This document shows positions 1 to 11,452 of a stretch of 64,000 nucleotides of DNA, one piece after another. The stretch covers positions 1,056,001-1,120,000 of the forward strand of contig JAQFVV010012537.1 of NCBI GenBank assembly GCA_028023455.1, read 5' to 3'. Position 1 is the stretch's first letter. Every line of letters starts with the position of its first letter. The stretch is from Epiperipatus broadwayi (Eukaryota > Onychophora > Udeonychophora > Euonychophora > Peripatidae). A program made the position numbers and the translations under genes. Under the pieces are notes generated by a model. The model was not told where the DNA came from. It did no database searches and was given only the letters and a program-made list of their open reading frames with translations.

Positions 1-495
1 ATTCTTGGCTTGTGGAGCATTCATCATTTGGTAATTAAAGCATTTATAATTTAGTCAAATATAAAGGTATATTCATCTACATAAATTCTGTTTGGCTTGT
101 GGAGCACTTATCATTTAGTAATTAAAGTATTTATAATTTAGTCAAATATAAAGGTATATTCATCTACATAAATTCTGTTTGGCTTGTGGAGCACTTATCA
201 TTTAGTAATTAAAGCATTTATAATTTAGTCAAATATAAAGCTATATTCATATGCATAAACTCTGTTTGGCTTGTGGAGCATTTATAATTTGGTCAAACAT
301 AAAGCTATATTCATATACATAAACTCTGTTTGGCTTGTGGAGCATTTATAATTCGGTCAAACATAAAGCTATATTCATATACATAAACTCTGTTTGGCTT
401 GTGGAGCATTTATAATTTGGTCAAACATAAAGCTATATTCATATACATAACTCTGTTTGGCTTGTGGAGCATTTATAATTTAGTCAAATATAAAA
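1..495. repeat. Minisatellite array, 87-bp units passing into 64-bp units
   Basis: The phrase GGCTTGTGGAGCA recurs at 7, 94, 181, 268, 332, 396 and 459. The first spacings are 87 bp and the later ones 64, 64 and 63 bp. The short unit equals the long one minus about 23 bp (the part reading CATTTAGTAATTAAAG). The array runs off the left window edge, so the full copy number is unknown. No coding role is visible. Confidence 0.93.
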
Positions 496-1435
496 GTATA
501 ATAAAGGTGTCTTAATATTTTATTAAACAAAACGTATGCAACCGTTTCATAAATTCACTTCATAACATATGATGAATATGTTTTAATATTTTATAAAACA
601 AATCCTATGTAATTATTTCAAAACTTCACTTTGTAATGTATGATAAATATGTTTTAGTATTTTATAAAAATTACCTTCCAGTTTTACAGTCCATTTTATT
701 CAAAAGAATGCGGGTTATTTCATCGATGGAAAGTCATGGCATAGCGTGGAAAGATTGAAGCTGCTAAATTACCCCATTAACATTATAATTCTTCTAGTAA
801 AGCTTTCTTTTTCCATTTTTACTTTTTGTTAAAACTATATTTTAATGCGTCAGAAGAATTAAGTAATACACTTTTTTTTTTAAAACAAAAAATTTAATAT
901 GTTCTGCCTCTCTGTGTAAGACGAGAGAAGAAAAAAAGTTCTTTTTCTTCCAACGACGTGTCTAATTTTAATACTGCCTCAGTTTAACTCAAGTATCTTT
1001 TTTCTTTCTTTTTAATGATTGGATAATTAATTTCTCTTTTTTTTATTGAGACAGATAAAAAAAAATAAAATAAGACGATATAACATTTTATTCAAATCCA
1101 TCAATATTAAAAACCAAAAATATGATTTTATTTTCCATTTTTAACGAATCACAACTTTATTGCGTTTCCAATTAGACTGAATCACGCTAGACATTTTTGA
1201 ATGGGGGAGGGGGATCTTATGAATATTTATATGAGGAAACATATATGTTTCAATATAGTATACGAACATGGATGGGCTACTCACCAACACGCATTAGCCA
1301 GTGTGGTGAGTTTATTGGCTTTTTACCTCTGAGTTTAAGATCAAGAAACACCATGGTCTTTCTTCTCAGTGCCTGATAAGGCAGAATGAATGTTTGTGTA
1401 AATGATAAATATTTTTCCAATACATATATACAATT

Positions 1436-2027
1436 ATGACAGACAAAAATAAAGCATGGCCCTTATTCCCAGGAGGCTGTAAAGTCACCAACCAAGGCAG
1501 CGGTTGGTGGCCAAAGGCGGAGGGTGCTAAGAATCCCCTGATTGCGGACCCAGGCTGCCATTTGATGACGACTTTTTATTTAGGTACTTACAACTGCAGA
1601 TCACTTTCAAGTGAAGGAAGATTGCAAGAATTAGAAGAAGAACTGTCTTATATTAAATGGGACATTATTGGACTTTGTGAAGTTAGAAGAAAAGGAGAAG
1701 AAACAATTGATTTAAAAAGTCTGACATATACTCTATTATAAAGGCACACATATTGGAAATACAAGTGGAGTAGGATTCATTATAAATAAAAAGTGGAAGA
1801 ACAATATTGTGGAGATTGATGGTGTATCGGACAGAGTGGCAAGATTAGTTATACAACTTAATACCAGATACCAAATGCAGATAATTCAGGTTTATGCCCC
1901 AACAAGGTCTCATAGTGATGAAGTAGTAGAAGATTTTTATATGGATGTACAAAAGGCTTTTGATCAGAGTAAACAACATTTAAAATTGTTATGGGAGACT
2001 TTAATGCTAGAATTGGTAGGCAAATGA
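1436..2027 (+). pseudogene. RTE endonuclease domain, N-terminal part (broken)
   Basis: The reading frame 1436-1741 contains LGTYNCRSLSSEGRL followed by WDIIGLCEVRRKGEE. These are the first two signatures of the endonuclease/exonuclease/phosphatase fold that nicks target DNA in RTE elements (N in TYN, E in CEVRR). A stop at 1739-1741 and a frame change lead to a second piece, 1809-2027, with the IIQVYAPTRSHSDE strand (the VYAPT motif). Another frameshift follows near 2027, in the region where the G(D)FN motif is expected. The start codon at 1436 is only the first ATG of the open frame; the true start is unknown because the element is decayed. This piece is non-functional as it stands. Confidence 0.85.
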
Positions 2028-2090
2028 AAAGATGAAATTGCTGTAGGTAATTTTGGTTATGGTAATAGAAATGAGAGAGGACATAGACTT

Positions 2091-3104
2091 GTGGAGTTTG
2101 CAGAAAAAGAAAAACTTTATATTATGAATTCATTTTTTGAGAAAAATGTTAAAAGGAAATGGACATGGAAGCATCCAAATGAAGGTACAGCAGAATTGGA
2201 TTATATTTTGACTAACAGAAAATACATATTTCAAGATTGTAATGTTCTTAATAAATTTAACACAGGAAGTGATCATCGATTAGTAAGGTGTAAGTTACGT
2301 GTTAATGTAAAACTAGAGAGACAAAAATTATTAAGAAAAACAATATTTACAGTTGATATTCCTAATCTTCAGAAACATTCTAATGAATTTAAATTAGAAC
2401 TTACAAATAGGTTTCAAATGTTAGGAGATTTTGAACATGATTCAGATTTGAATGAAATTAATATGAAAATAACTGATACACTTTTAAAAGCTGCAACAAA
2501 CATAGCTGGTATAAAAAAGCAGCAATTGACTAATAAAATTTCTACTGAGACTAGAGAATTTATGAAGAAAAGAAGGAATATGAAGATATACAAAAATGAT
2601 GTATTAAAAAGAATTGAATATTTCAAATTTTGTAAAATGGTACGGAAAAGAGTTGAAAATGATATAAGAAAGTATAACTGTGAAATAGCAAGGAAAGCTG
2701 TAGAAGAAAATAAAAGTCTCAAAAATGTTAAACAACATTTTGGTATTGGTAGGAAATTTATATCTGCAATAAGAAAAAAAGATGGAATTATTACTAAAAA
2801 GAGAGATGACATCATGAAATTGGTAGAAGATTTTTATCAAGAATTATATAGTAATAAAGAACAAGTACCTCCTATATCTATTACATCTTCCGAATTGCCC
2901 AGAATTTTAAATGAAGAAGTGAGACATGCAATTAAGTGTATGAAGAAAGGAAAGGCTCCAGGGAATGATGGAATTATAATTGATATATTAAAAGAAGCAG
3001 GTGAAGAAATAGAAACAATTTTAGCAAAGTTATATACCAAATGTCTAAATGATAAAGATGTACCGGAAGATTGGAAGAATGCAGTAATAATATTAATATT
3101 TTAA
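2091..3104 (+). pseudogene. RTE polyprotein middle: endonuclease C-terminus, linker, RT start
   Basis: The 337-codon open stretch opens with the end of the endonuclease: WTWKHPNEGTAELDYIL and then GSDHRLV at about 2264-2284, the catalytic D-H pair of this fold. A lysine-rich linker follows. From about 2905 the reverse-transcriptase fingers begin, with IKCMKKGKAPGNDGI and the aligned 'P.DWKNAVIILI' strand. The frame closes at a TAA at 3102-3104; the next codons read KKGDKEDIRNYRPISLL in the same frame, so this is a single nonsense change within the RT domain and not a natural end. The linker is less conserved between families and gives no extra function. Confidence 0.85.
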
Positions 3105-3602
3105 AAAGGTGATAAAGAAGATATTAGAAATTACAGACCTATCAGCCTTTTATCAGTTTTATATAAAATTTTTACCAAGATAATTACATCTTGTCTACAG
3201 AGAACTTTGGATTTCCACCAACCAAGAGAACAAGCTGGATTTAAAAGTGGTTTTAGTACAATAGATCATATCCAGGTATTGAGAGAAGTCATAGAAAGGA
3301 CAAACGAATATGAGTTGTCATTATGTTTTGGATTTGTAGATTATGAAAAGGCATTCAATTCTATACACATTTCTTCCGTGATTAAAGCATTGGATCATCA
3401 AGGTATAGATCCAGGATATTGTCATATTTTAAAGAATATTTATAAAAATGCAACAGCAACAATTAGATTACATAATGATACTGGAAAAATCAAGATTGAG
3501 AAAGGTGTAAGACAAGGTGACTCCATATCTCCAAAACTCTTTACAGCAGTGCTGCAAGAAGTATTTTGTGGATTAAAATGGGAAACTAAAGGAGGAAAGT
3601 AA
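3105..3602 (+). pseudogene. RTE reverse transcriptase, fingers and palm
   Basis: Continuing in frame after the stop at 3102, the sequence encodes RNYRPISLLSVLYKIF, then REQAGFKSGFSTIDHI, FVDYEKAFNSI (first catalytic Asp block, near 3338-3370) and KGVRQGDSISPKLF (the RQG motif, near 3505-3545). These are the ordered blocks of LINE reverse transcriptase, which copies the element RNA at the nicked target. The frame ends at 3602 inside GLKWETKGGK, where copy 2 (33782-34745) reads ETKGMKVNGEY; the difference is a small indel. Identification as RT is secure; the piece is inactive. Confidence 0.88.
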
Positions 3603-4393
3603 ATGGAGAGTATTTAAGTCATTTAGATTTTGCAGAAGATGTAGTTGTTTTTGCAAATAATGCTTCAGAGCTGCAGGAAATGTTGCAGGAGTTAGCAGAT
3701 GAAAGTAGAAAAGTAGGACTAAAGATAAATGTTAAAAAGACTAAAGTAATGTTTAATCGATTTGCTCAAAATATGAAAATAAAGATTGATTATGAAGAAT
3801 TAGAAGAAGTTAACAGTTACAAATACCTTGGTCAGATTATTAATACAGATGGAAACATAATGGAGGAAATTAATCATAGAATTAAACTTGGTTGGAGTGC
3901 TTTTGGTAGAAATAACTTGATACTAAAAGGAAATATGCCTATGTGTTTGAAAAGGATGGTTTTTAACAAATGTGTTTTACCAGTTCTTACTTATGGATCT
4001 GAGACTTGGACACTTAATAGAAGAGCAATACAGAGACTTCAGACCACTCAAAGGAGTATGGAGAGATGTATGTTGGGAGTAACAAGAAGAGATCGAAAAC
4101 GCAATGTATGGGTAAGACAACAAACAGGTGTTACTGACCTTATTGAAAAAATTAAAAGATTGAAATGGAGTTGGGCTGGACATATTGCTAGAAGAGATGA
4201 TAATAGATGGACAATTGAAATTTTAAACTGGATTCCAAGAGATTGTAAAAGACCCAGAAAGAGACCACATGTGAGATGGATGGATGAAATAAGAAAATGT
4301 GCAGGAGTGTTGTGGAGAAGAGAAGCTAAAGATCGGAGAAGATGGATTAAACTTGGAGAGACCTTCATCCTGCAGTGGATTGATAATGGTTGA
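3603..4393 (+). pseudogene. RTE reverse transcriptase catalytic block and C-terminal domain
   Basis: Just after the frameshift the catalytic box reads F-A-E-D (3629-3640), where copy 2 has F-A-D-D at the same place, so this copy has lost the first Asp of the pair. The open frame from 3680 gives the thumb (VGLKINVKKTKVMF, YKYLGQIINTDG) and the typical RTE tail: HIARRDDNRWTIEIL, RPRKRPHVRWMDEIRK and RRWIKLGETF, ending at a TGA at 4391-4393. The last codons read LQWIDNG and run straight into the TGATGA tail. The C-terminal stretch is intact over 237 codons, but the enzyme would be dead because of the E substitution and the upstream breaks. Confidence 0.88.
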
Positions 4394-4430
4394 TGATGAT
4401 GATGATGATGATAATGATTAATAATGAATT
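4391..4430 (+). repeat. (TGATGA)n 3' tail of RTE copy 1
   Basis: Seven or so TGA/TGATGA units directly follow the RTE stop codon and grade into ATAATGATTAATAATG. Copy 2 ends in the same way with a shorter tail at 34731-34746, so the tail belongs to the element and is not a chance microsatellite. Confidence 0.85.
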
Positions 4431-4440
4431 AATAGTTATT

Positions 4441-7400
4441 GAGTACATTATAAATGGTCATACTTGCCAGTATTTAAAAATAACTTTATGGCATTAATTA
4501 TAGCATATAAACAGAGAAATATCTTGAACAGTAAAAAAATTTCTACTCTCATATTTAAAAGTAAGCAAAGGAAATTAATTTTAAAAATAAATACGTCTTG
4601 GAATATTATTAGGAAACTATTTAAAAAACTATTTTAAAAGAAGCGTTTTCCTAAAAGAGGATAAAGAATTTCAGATAAAGAAATATATATTATTATTATT
4701 ATTATATGCAATTTTGAACTCGGGATCCTATAAATAAATTAAAGTGTGTTCAGCTGAAGAATTTATTTTGTTTCATGCCGGCTTAATCTTATTATTTAAT
4801 TTTTTTAAAAATTGTTTAAAAAAATATTATTAATGAACTATTGAACATTTTCGTTTGGAAATGATTGCCATGTGTATAAATGTATTAATTGAAGCTTCGA
4901 ATTCAGATAGATATCTTAACCTGGATAAATTGTCTACACATTATGAAATGGAAAAATCATCACGGAACAGAAATATGAACTTAGATTAATGTATTATTAT
5001 TTTTTTATGGTCTGCTTTATTGGTTTTTTTTTTTTTAAAAAAAAACAAAATATTTATGCTATTAATTTTTTTTGTAACACTTTTGCATAAATATACAGGT
5101 AAACTAGGGTTATAATTTTAAAATGAAATAGGTTTATTTGAATGAGCAAATGTTTTTTTTTTGCTATTCTTCAATAGATTTAGTTTATTTATTAAGCATT
5201 ACACTAGCTAGTTTCTATTTAATAATTTTATTATAGAGATTTAAATATCACAGTCTTATTTTCATATAAATGGGATGTTTTACTCAATTTTTATTTTAAA
5301 TTTACTAAAGAAGTTTATCAGAGAATATCCATTCATTTGTTTTATGAATGTTATATTAATAATAATTACAAATATTTTATATTCATCGAGAAGTAAATAT
5401 TCTTGCATTTAATTTACAATTTTAAAAGTCCACTAGTTACTATATTTTAGCATTTAATATTTTGTTATGTGTGCATTGTGCCTTGCCTAGAATTTTATAT
5501 GCATTTAATTTCAAAGTATTTTCTACAGTAGTCAGTTGACACATAGTTTGCTTTGTTGGTTCGAACATTGGATATACGTTTTGTATTTTTAGACTTCTTA
5601 GGAATAACTTAATTAATTAAGGTGAAGTATATATCTTGCTATTAGTTAGTATTTGTTAGCCTCAAGAGTTAGGCTTAGTAATAATTTTTGAATATGCTTA
5701 TGGAGTAGATAAAATCCTCCATCCTTATTGTATTGTATTTCCATGATTTGATAGTGCTTATTCCCAAAAAGAGGATATTGTATTGTATTTTTCAGTGATG
5801 ATGATCACATTTATAAGCATTGGAAATCCCATGAGAGGATTGTGCTTTTCTGGTGGGTGTTCCTGTTCCCAGATGTACTGAAGATGAATTCCAGACATCT
5901 TAATTTTGCCTCATAGTTAGGTATTTTGGAAACCACCACATTCTTTTCCAGCTCTGAGGAGCCTAGTATTTTTATATTTTTTGCCTATCATTCATGATGA
6001 CTTAATGCTAATTCCACCACAGTAGGTGATGTTGCATTTGTTTTACATTTGTGATGACAAGATATGCTTGTTTGAGGAAATGTATTTCTTCAGGTAGTTG
6101 TAGCTAATTTAAGGCTCATAGGTATATCAATGTTTGAATTGTGTTGCTAGGATAGTTTTATCACACACAAGCTAACCAACAATAAGTTATATTTATTTTA
6201 AAGTATGTTAAATATGCATATGGTATAAGTGGCAAATCACACATACTAATTTAATATTTTCATCCAGAATTTCACCGCTGGATTTGTAAGTCTGTTACAT
6301 CATTATCTTTAAAACATTGAGGGAATAATTTTATGTGGACTAAAGTTATTTAAAAAAAAAGTATAACTGATCTCTGATGAATGATTGCCCCATACACTTA
6401 ATTTAGTTTAATTTTAATATTAGCTTAATCTGATTTAAACATATATCTAGCTGTGATATTAGTTATATCCGTGAAACTAGTAATGATATTTTTTAAAAAA
6501 AGTATTGTTGGATATGCTTATTCCAACTTAACGTTTGTTAGGTTGAGGAGTATAAAATTAAGCTTAGGTTTTCAATATAGACCTAGTTCTGTGTGTCATT
6601 CTGATTAGTAGATGATACAATAATGTTATCAATTAGTCTAATAAAGAAGAATAGTAGTATGCTTATTAAGTACATATGATAATTAAAGTTTAAAATTTTT
6701 TTTTTTTGAGAAAAATATAATTATTAAAAGAAAGTAACAGTGAATAACCTTTGTAGGTTATTAAGTGTATTAGTGTAAGTTAAATAAAACTGTTAAGAGT
6801 CCAAATAATTATATTAAATCTTAGTGCGGTATTGGCACTGTTTGTATTCTACTACATTTGTAAACATGTCTTCTCATTATTAATAAATCAAATTATTATT
6901 ATTTCAAAAGTTTTGTTTTGTTTGTTTTGCTTTTATATGAGAATATATTATTATCTTGGGTTCCAAGTTCACAAAATCTTAAAATTTTAAAAGTTATTGA
7001 ATCTTCAATTCAGAAATTTACAAGTATATTCTAAGTTAATTAAATATAGTTGATATTGTCTTGAAAATTAAAAAAACTATGTTAAAGTAAATGATTCTCA
7101 TATTGAATCATAAAGACAGACAATTGCATTATAGCAGATACCTAATTAAATACTTAGTTAAAAGTTTATTTATTTTTTTTAAATTATCGGTATATCTTTT
7201 AGACTAAAGATTATGCAATATCAGATTAACAATATTAGTACTTCAGAAGAATATTTTAATTAATATTATTTTAAAAGCGGCACCTTATCTTATATTCACT
7301 GCACATCATCTATCATCATCTTAAATCTGATATATTTAAAGAATTCTAATTCATTATCATTTGAAGTCTTTAGTGGTTGTCTGTGAGTATGGAAAGTCAT

Positions 7401-7913
7401 TAAAAGTACCCTTGCTCTTTTCTTTGCTCAAGTAATATCTTAGATAATAGGCCATTACTAGTTAAATTTAAATTGATTCATTAAATTGTTTGAATTAATG
7501 TTTGTTTTGTTTATTATTTTAAGATTGAACATATTATAATTATTTTATGGTCAGCTAAGATGTCACTTATTTATTTATTAATCACAGTAATTCTTTATTA
7601 GGCAACTTAACTTAAACTTTAATTTTACACAAGAGTGTTAGTTTTAAAACCCCTGAGGTTATTTACTCTTGTTGTTTAGTAAATATAATTCTGTAAGATA
7701 ATATTTTAAAGCAAAGCCTCATAAGTTTTATTCAGAGAGTGTATAATTTATTGGTAGGACTAATATGGTAAGCATTGATTAGTGATTTTAAATAATTTTT
7801 GTATGGTTTATTGAAATATCAATATGCTGTAGTAGTGATAATTCATCAATATTGGATTTGACCTTTATTTGATTATACATCTCTGGATCATCATCTGTTT
7901 TCTTTAAATTTAT
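4441..7913. other. AT-rich intronic sequence, no gene recognised
   Basis: I see long A/T runs and TTA/TAA repeats (for example 4686-4706) but no domain signature, no splice-flanked cysteine-rich exon and no long open frame. A somewhat less AT-rich patch at about 5740-6110 could be an old repeat, but neither strand gives a recognisable protein. It is part of the intron downstream of the fibrillin exon at 9110. Confidence 0.6.
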
Positions 7914-8326
7914 TGTAACCCCACTGAGCCAAGTCGTTTAGAGTCTCTCATTTATATTTTATTTCATTTCATTTCAATTTTATTCCATTTCTTTTCATGT
8001 CATCTCTTTCATATCTTTCTATCATCTCAGTTATTTAAAACATTCATGTCATTTCTTTATATCATCTCATTTCATTTCTCTCTCCTTTATTCCATCTTCT
8101 TCTTATATCTCTCTTTCATATCTTTCAATCATCTCCCTCCTTTTCTTTCTCCATTACATATATCATTTCTGTTACTTTTCCCCATTTCTTTTCCCTCCTC
8201 AATTCTTTTCTTTTCCATCATTTATCCATACCATTATCATTAGCTCCATTTCATTATTAGCATTTCCTTCTTTTTTCTCTCTCTTTTCTCTTTCTCCCAC
8301 CCCCATCTCATTCTAGCTAGGTTACA
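7914..8326. repeat. Pyrimidine-rich block bounded by TGTAACC / GGTTACA
   Basis: Between 7940 and 8315 the plus strand is almost only T and C (many TTTCATTTC, TCTCTTTC and CCTCCTTTTC stretches), which is a long polypurine strand in the sense of the fibrillin transcript. The block starts with TGTAACCCC and ends with TAGGTTACA, a 7-bp inverted terminus, and is followed by (AT)n. A short open frame inside encodes only low-complexity residues and is not a gene. It could be a decayed insertion or simple-sequence DNA. Confidence 0.45.
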
Positions 8327-8337
8327 ATATATATATA

Positions 8338-8596
8338 AAAGTGATATTTTTTTATTTTATACTCAACTCAGAATTAATCCAGAAATCTTGTGTTTGCAGC
8401 TGTGCAAAGTTTCACATAGAAATATATATATAAAGTGATATTTTTTTATTTTATACTCAACTCAGAATTAATCCAGAAAGTTTCACATAGAAATAATATA
8501 TATATATTATTTCTATGTGAAACTTTGCACAGCTGCAAACACAAGATTTCTGGATTAATTCTGAGTTGAGTATAAAATAAAAAAATATCACTTTAA
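8338..8596. repeat. Large palindrome with an internal deletion derivative
   Basis: The unit at about 8339-8423 (GTGATATTTTTTTATT ... TTTCACATAGAAAT) is repeated in reverse complement at 8509-8593, almost base for base. Between them lies a direct third copy, 8434-8493, that lacks about 22 bp in the middle (the TCTTGTGTTTGCAGC portion). The centre, 8489-8514, is a perfect AT-rich palindrome. The transcript would fold into a long hairpin with a single bulge. Nothing in it looks coding. Confidence 0.92.
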
Positions 8597-9109
8597 TCAA
8601 TTGAATAGAATTGTTACATTCAGTTTGTCATTTAGGGACTTGACATCATATAAACTTTTGAATAAATAACTAACTATATGACTGATTTTTTTATTGTCAT
8701 TTTAGGATTTAGCAAAATAAATCACAGTATCATCTGGACATTCTTCCACATCTTAACAGAAATGTGACTATTGTTCTCTTTATTTGAAATTACTTGCCAT
8801 ATTAGAAGACCATTCATTTACTATTCTCAGCTTGTTGATAAAAATAAGTTTACTCTGGCAAATAAATATGTTTTAATAAACTATTTTATTTCAATAATTT
8901 TTCTCATTAAAAATGTGTTATACCTAGCTTAAATTTGAATAAATTAATAGACTCAAAATAAATCCTAATTAAAAAAAATGTCTTATGCAATGTAGATTAT
9001 AAATGTAATATTTGTTGTGCTGGTGTGAAAATTGGTTTAACAATTTAAAACTATTTTACATTTTATATGATTTTTATACTTTATAAAATTATTTCTAAAT
9101 CTGGTTTAC

Positions 9110-9235
9110 CTTTACATGATTTTCCACTAGGAGAAAGTTCATGACCAGGAGGACATTCACATCTAAATCCTCCAGGAATATCTATACAAGTTCCACCTCG
9201 GCAAAGACCAGGAATGCGCTCACATTCATTTATAT
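9110..9235 (-). CDS. Fibrillin-like gene, cbEGF exon (downstream exon)
   Basis: The exon encodes one calcium-binding EGF domain of 42 residues. It begins D-I-N-E-C (calcium-binding consensus D/N-x-D/N-E), has six cysteines in EGF spacing ([21 protein letters not shown]) and the aromatic/G pattern of the second loop. The acceptor is the AG at 9236-9237 (minus strand, after a T-rich tract) and the donor is GTAAAC at 9104-9109. Both flanking introns are phase 1, the rule for cbEGF exons. Calcium-binding EGF tandems stiffen the secreted microfibril protein fibrillin. The closest remembered match is the fibrillin-1 domain containing LLCRGGVC and CECPPGHQLSP. Other cbEGF proteins (LTBP, fibulin) are possible, but the neighbouring exon favours fibrillin. 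No break is seen. Confidence 0.9.
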
Positions 9236-9450
9236 CTGTTTATAAAAAATATATATATCATAATATATATATTTATACACAATACTGAAATACAAGTACA
9301 ATTTTTAATTTAAGCTTAATAATTTATATATTTAAAGTTTAGGATAATACACGGGATTTGAACACAACTTACAATAAATCTTTCACATACATATAGTACA
9401 TAGAATTAATATTAAAAATATAATATTAAAAGCACAATTGATTTACTTAT

Positions 9451-10088
9451 TGCTGTGTCCTGGTTTTACCAGTGATCAGCAATGTTACCTTTGGTTTAGT
9501 AAACAGAGACCAGGTATGGAATATAATAGTTTAATATACATAAAATAACTAACATACAATATAATATGGAGAACTAAATACAACGGTTGGAGATCTTAAT
9601 ATCCTAATGCTCCCTGCATACCAAAAGTTAAAAGTTTATAAATAAAGTTTACTCTATCTGTGACAGGCATAAATTTATTATCCAAGAAAGACCCCTGTTG
9701 GGCATTGTAAAATAATAAAAGATCAGTATGATCTGTTTAAGGTCCTAGTCATCTGGATTACCTATAGGTGCCAATTACCTGGGATATTCTGTCCTCTTGA
9801 ACATACACCCGCCTGCACTGTAGCAGGAAAAAGACCTTGAGTCTTTTGACTTTTGTTTTTATACCTGTCGCGTGTCAGTCTTGTTTTCTTTCTTTATATT
9901 TCTGGAGTAGTTGGTGACTCATATCTGTCAGATGTTAGATCTGGGTTCCACTGACTTGTTTCATTCTATATACGCTAGTTGTTTTAGTTAAGAAAATTAG
10001 CTTGACAATCTGCAACTGTTGTCAATTGTTATTATTCTATATTGTTATTACTCTCTCTCTCTATCTCTATATATATATATATATAAAA
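9451..10088 (-). repeat. 3' LTR of element A
   Basis: It matches 14060-14649 throughout (TGCTGTGTCC..., GTTTAGTAAA.AGAGACCAG, CCTAATGCTCCCTGCATACC). The outer edge begins TGCTG and folds with CAGCA 26 bp in (TGCTG...TGG/ACCA...CAGCA). The inner edge is blurred by an expanded (TC)n/(TA)n tract, so its end at 10088 is approximate. Confidence 0.88.
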
Positions 10089-10106
10089 CCCTCCTCCTCT
10101 TACTCC
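10089..10106 (-). promoter_or_regulatory. Polypurine tract of element A
   Basis: On the minus strand the 18 bases next to the 3' LTR are purine-rich (GGAGTAAGAGGAGGAGGG), the expected plus-strand primer for reverse transcription. Confidence 0.75.
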
Positions 10107-11295
10107 AGAAATGGCTTTTTTATTATTTAGACATAGTCTCTCAATTTGTATGACTTTTGTAATTTTCCTTTTTGGTCAGTGTATACTCGTTGTTCCTTCA
10201 TCTGGCTTTGGTATAGTAATCACATCTATTTCGTTATTGTCAGGTGTTGTCTCTTCTGTTTCTGCTTGTTGCTCTATATCCAATTTCTCTTTGTCTTGTG
10301 ATCGTACTTCACTTGGAATATGTATCAACATTTGCAGTTCTCCTACCATGCAATATCTGAGATGGTTTATGTGTCTTCTGTATGTTGTGCCATCTTGTAA
10401 CTAGATGATTACTATGTGCTGTAATAACAGTCTTGTAATTATCCCTTCTACCCATTTTTTCCATAGCATATAATGGACCCAAAATCTATCTCCTTTTGCG
10501 AAAATGTTTGTATGATTTTCACTATCCATTTTTTTGGTGGGGTTTGGAAGCAGTAATGATAATTTAATGCACAATTTCCTGCTCATTAATAATTCCACTG
10601 GTGACTTTCCTGTAGCTGTTGATGGCATTGAGTGTTGGTATAGCATTGCATCATTGATAGCACTCTTAAGATCTTGGTTATCTAGTTTTCTTAAGGCTTT
10701 CTTTATATTCTGTACCACTTTTTTAGCCAGTCCATTTGACTCAGATAGTAAGCTGGTGGCTATATGTGTTTGATACCATTCTTCTAAAAATATTCTTCAG
10801 TTTCTGTAGCCTTAAATGCCATTACATTGTCAAACACAATTGTTTCTGGCAGTCCTTGGCAGAAAAATACTGAACTTAGTATCTTAACGGTTTCTTTCAC
10901 TATTCTACACTCTGTCCACTTTGAATATGCACCGATAATCACCAATAGTATCTTTCCATGTATTGGGTCAACATGGTCTATGTGAAGTCTTTGCCAAGTT
11001 GTTGTTGCCTTAGCCACGAGTTGTAATCATTGGTTGGCATATTAATCAGTCTCTGACATGGTGCACATTTTTTAATATTTTGCTCGATGTCTCTTGACAT
11101 TTTTGGCCACCGTATATAGCTATAAACCAGTGCTTTTGCCCATACTACCCATGGGTGCCCTTTATGCAGTAAACTTAAAACTTGTTGTCTGCCCTCCATA
11201 GGAATCACAACCTGATTACCCATTAACACACAGCCTTTACACATGGATAGTTTATTTCTATTTGCCCAAAAACTTGGATCAATGTATTCAGGCAT
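10107..11295 (-). pseudogene. Element A integrase, three broken pieces
   Basis: Piece one (11295-10978) carries the zinc-binding region, with LLHKGHPWVVWAKAL, YIRWPKMSRDIEQ and KKCAPCQ. The usual HxxxH/CxxC pattern is partly altered. Piece two (11017-10784) is the catalytic core: RLHIDHVDP (first Asp), LVIIGAYSKWTE and LPETIVFDNVMAF (second Asp, in place of the common SDNG). Piece three (10718-10401) has LYQHSMPSTATGKSPVELL and the FAKGDRFWVHY strand. A continuation to about 10140 gives RRHINHLRYCM, the chromatin-side C-terminal tail. Integrase joins the cDNA to target DNA. Frameshifts between the pieces and the weak core motifs show it is inactive. Confidence 0.88.
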
Positions 11296-11452
11296 TGAAT
11301 CTGGTCATCCATTTTTAATCCATTGCTTCAATCTCTGGTAGCCCTGATCAGCATTTGTCCAATTTGCTTTCCTGTTACTATTCAATGTCTGAGTTTAAGA
11401 CATCTATACAATTTATTTCAACCTCTGTATTAATTTTATTTATCTGGAAATT

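Larger units (their letters stand above)
1261..4440 (+). mobile_element. RTE-type non-LTR retrotransposon, nearly full length, decayed
   Basis: A single LINE copy with an apurinic-type endonuclease followed by reverse transcriptase and an RTE-like C-terminal region, all on the plus strand. It is broken by stops and frameshifts near 1741, 2027, 3102 and 3602. It ends in a (TGATGA)n tail at about 4391-4425, as is usual for RTE elements, which end in short tandem repeats rather than poly(A). The 5' end is uncertain; I place it near 1261, where less AT-rich sequence starts. The element lies antisense to the fibrillin gene in its intron. A second, 5'-truncated copy is at 33782-34745. Confidence 0.85.

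Noticed and set aside
1-495. CRISPR-like array
   Set aside because: The units are contiguous tandem repeats with no unique spacers, in animal DNA.
2414-3040. Several minus-strand open frames of 67-133 codons
   Set aside because: They lie opposite the RTE coding frame and consist of hydrophobic low-complexity residues; they are reverse-strand shadows.
8046-8243. Plus-strand open frame rich in F, S, L and I
   Set aside because: It is translation of a T/C simple-sequence tract.
7914-8326. TGTAACC...GGTTACA as a MITE or small LTR
   Set aside because: Only 7 bp of the ends are inverted and no matching target duplication is present, so a transposon call is not supported.
10111-10404. Plus-strand open frame of 97 codons with hydrophobic start
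   Set aside because: It looked like a membrane protein but is the complement of the integrase C-terminal tail of element A.
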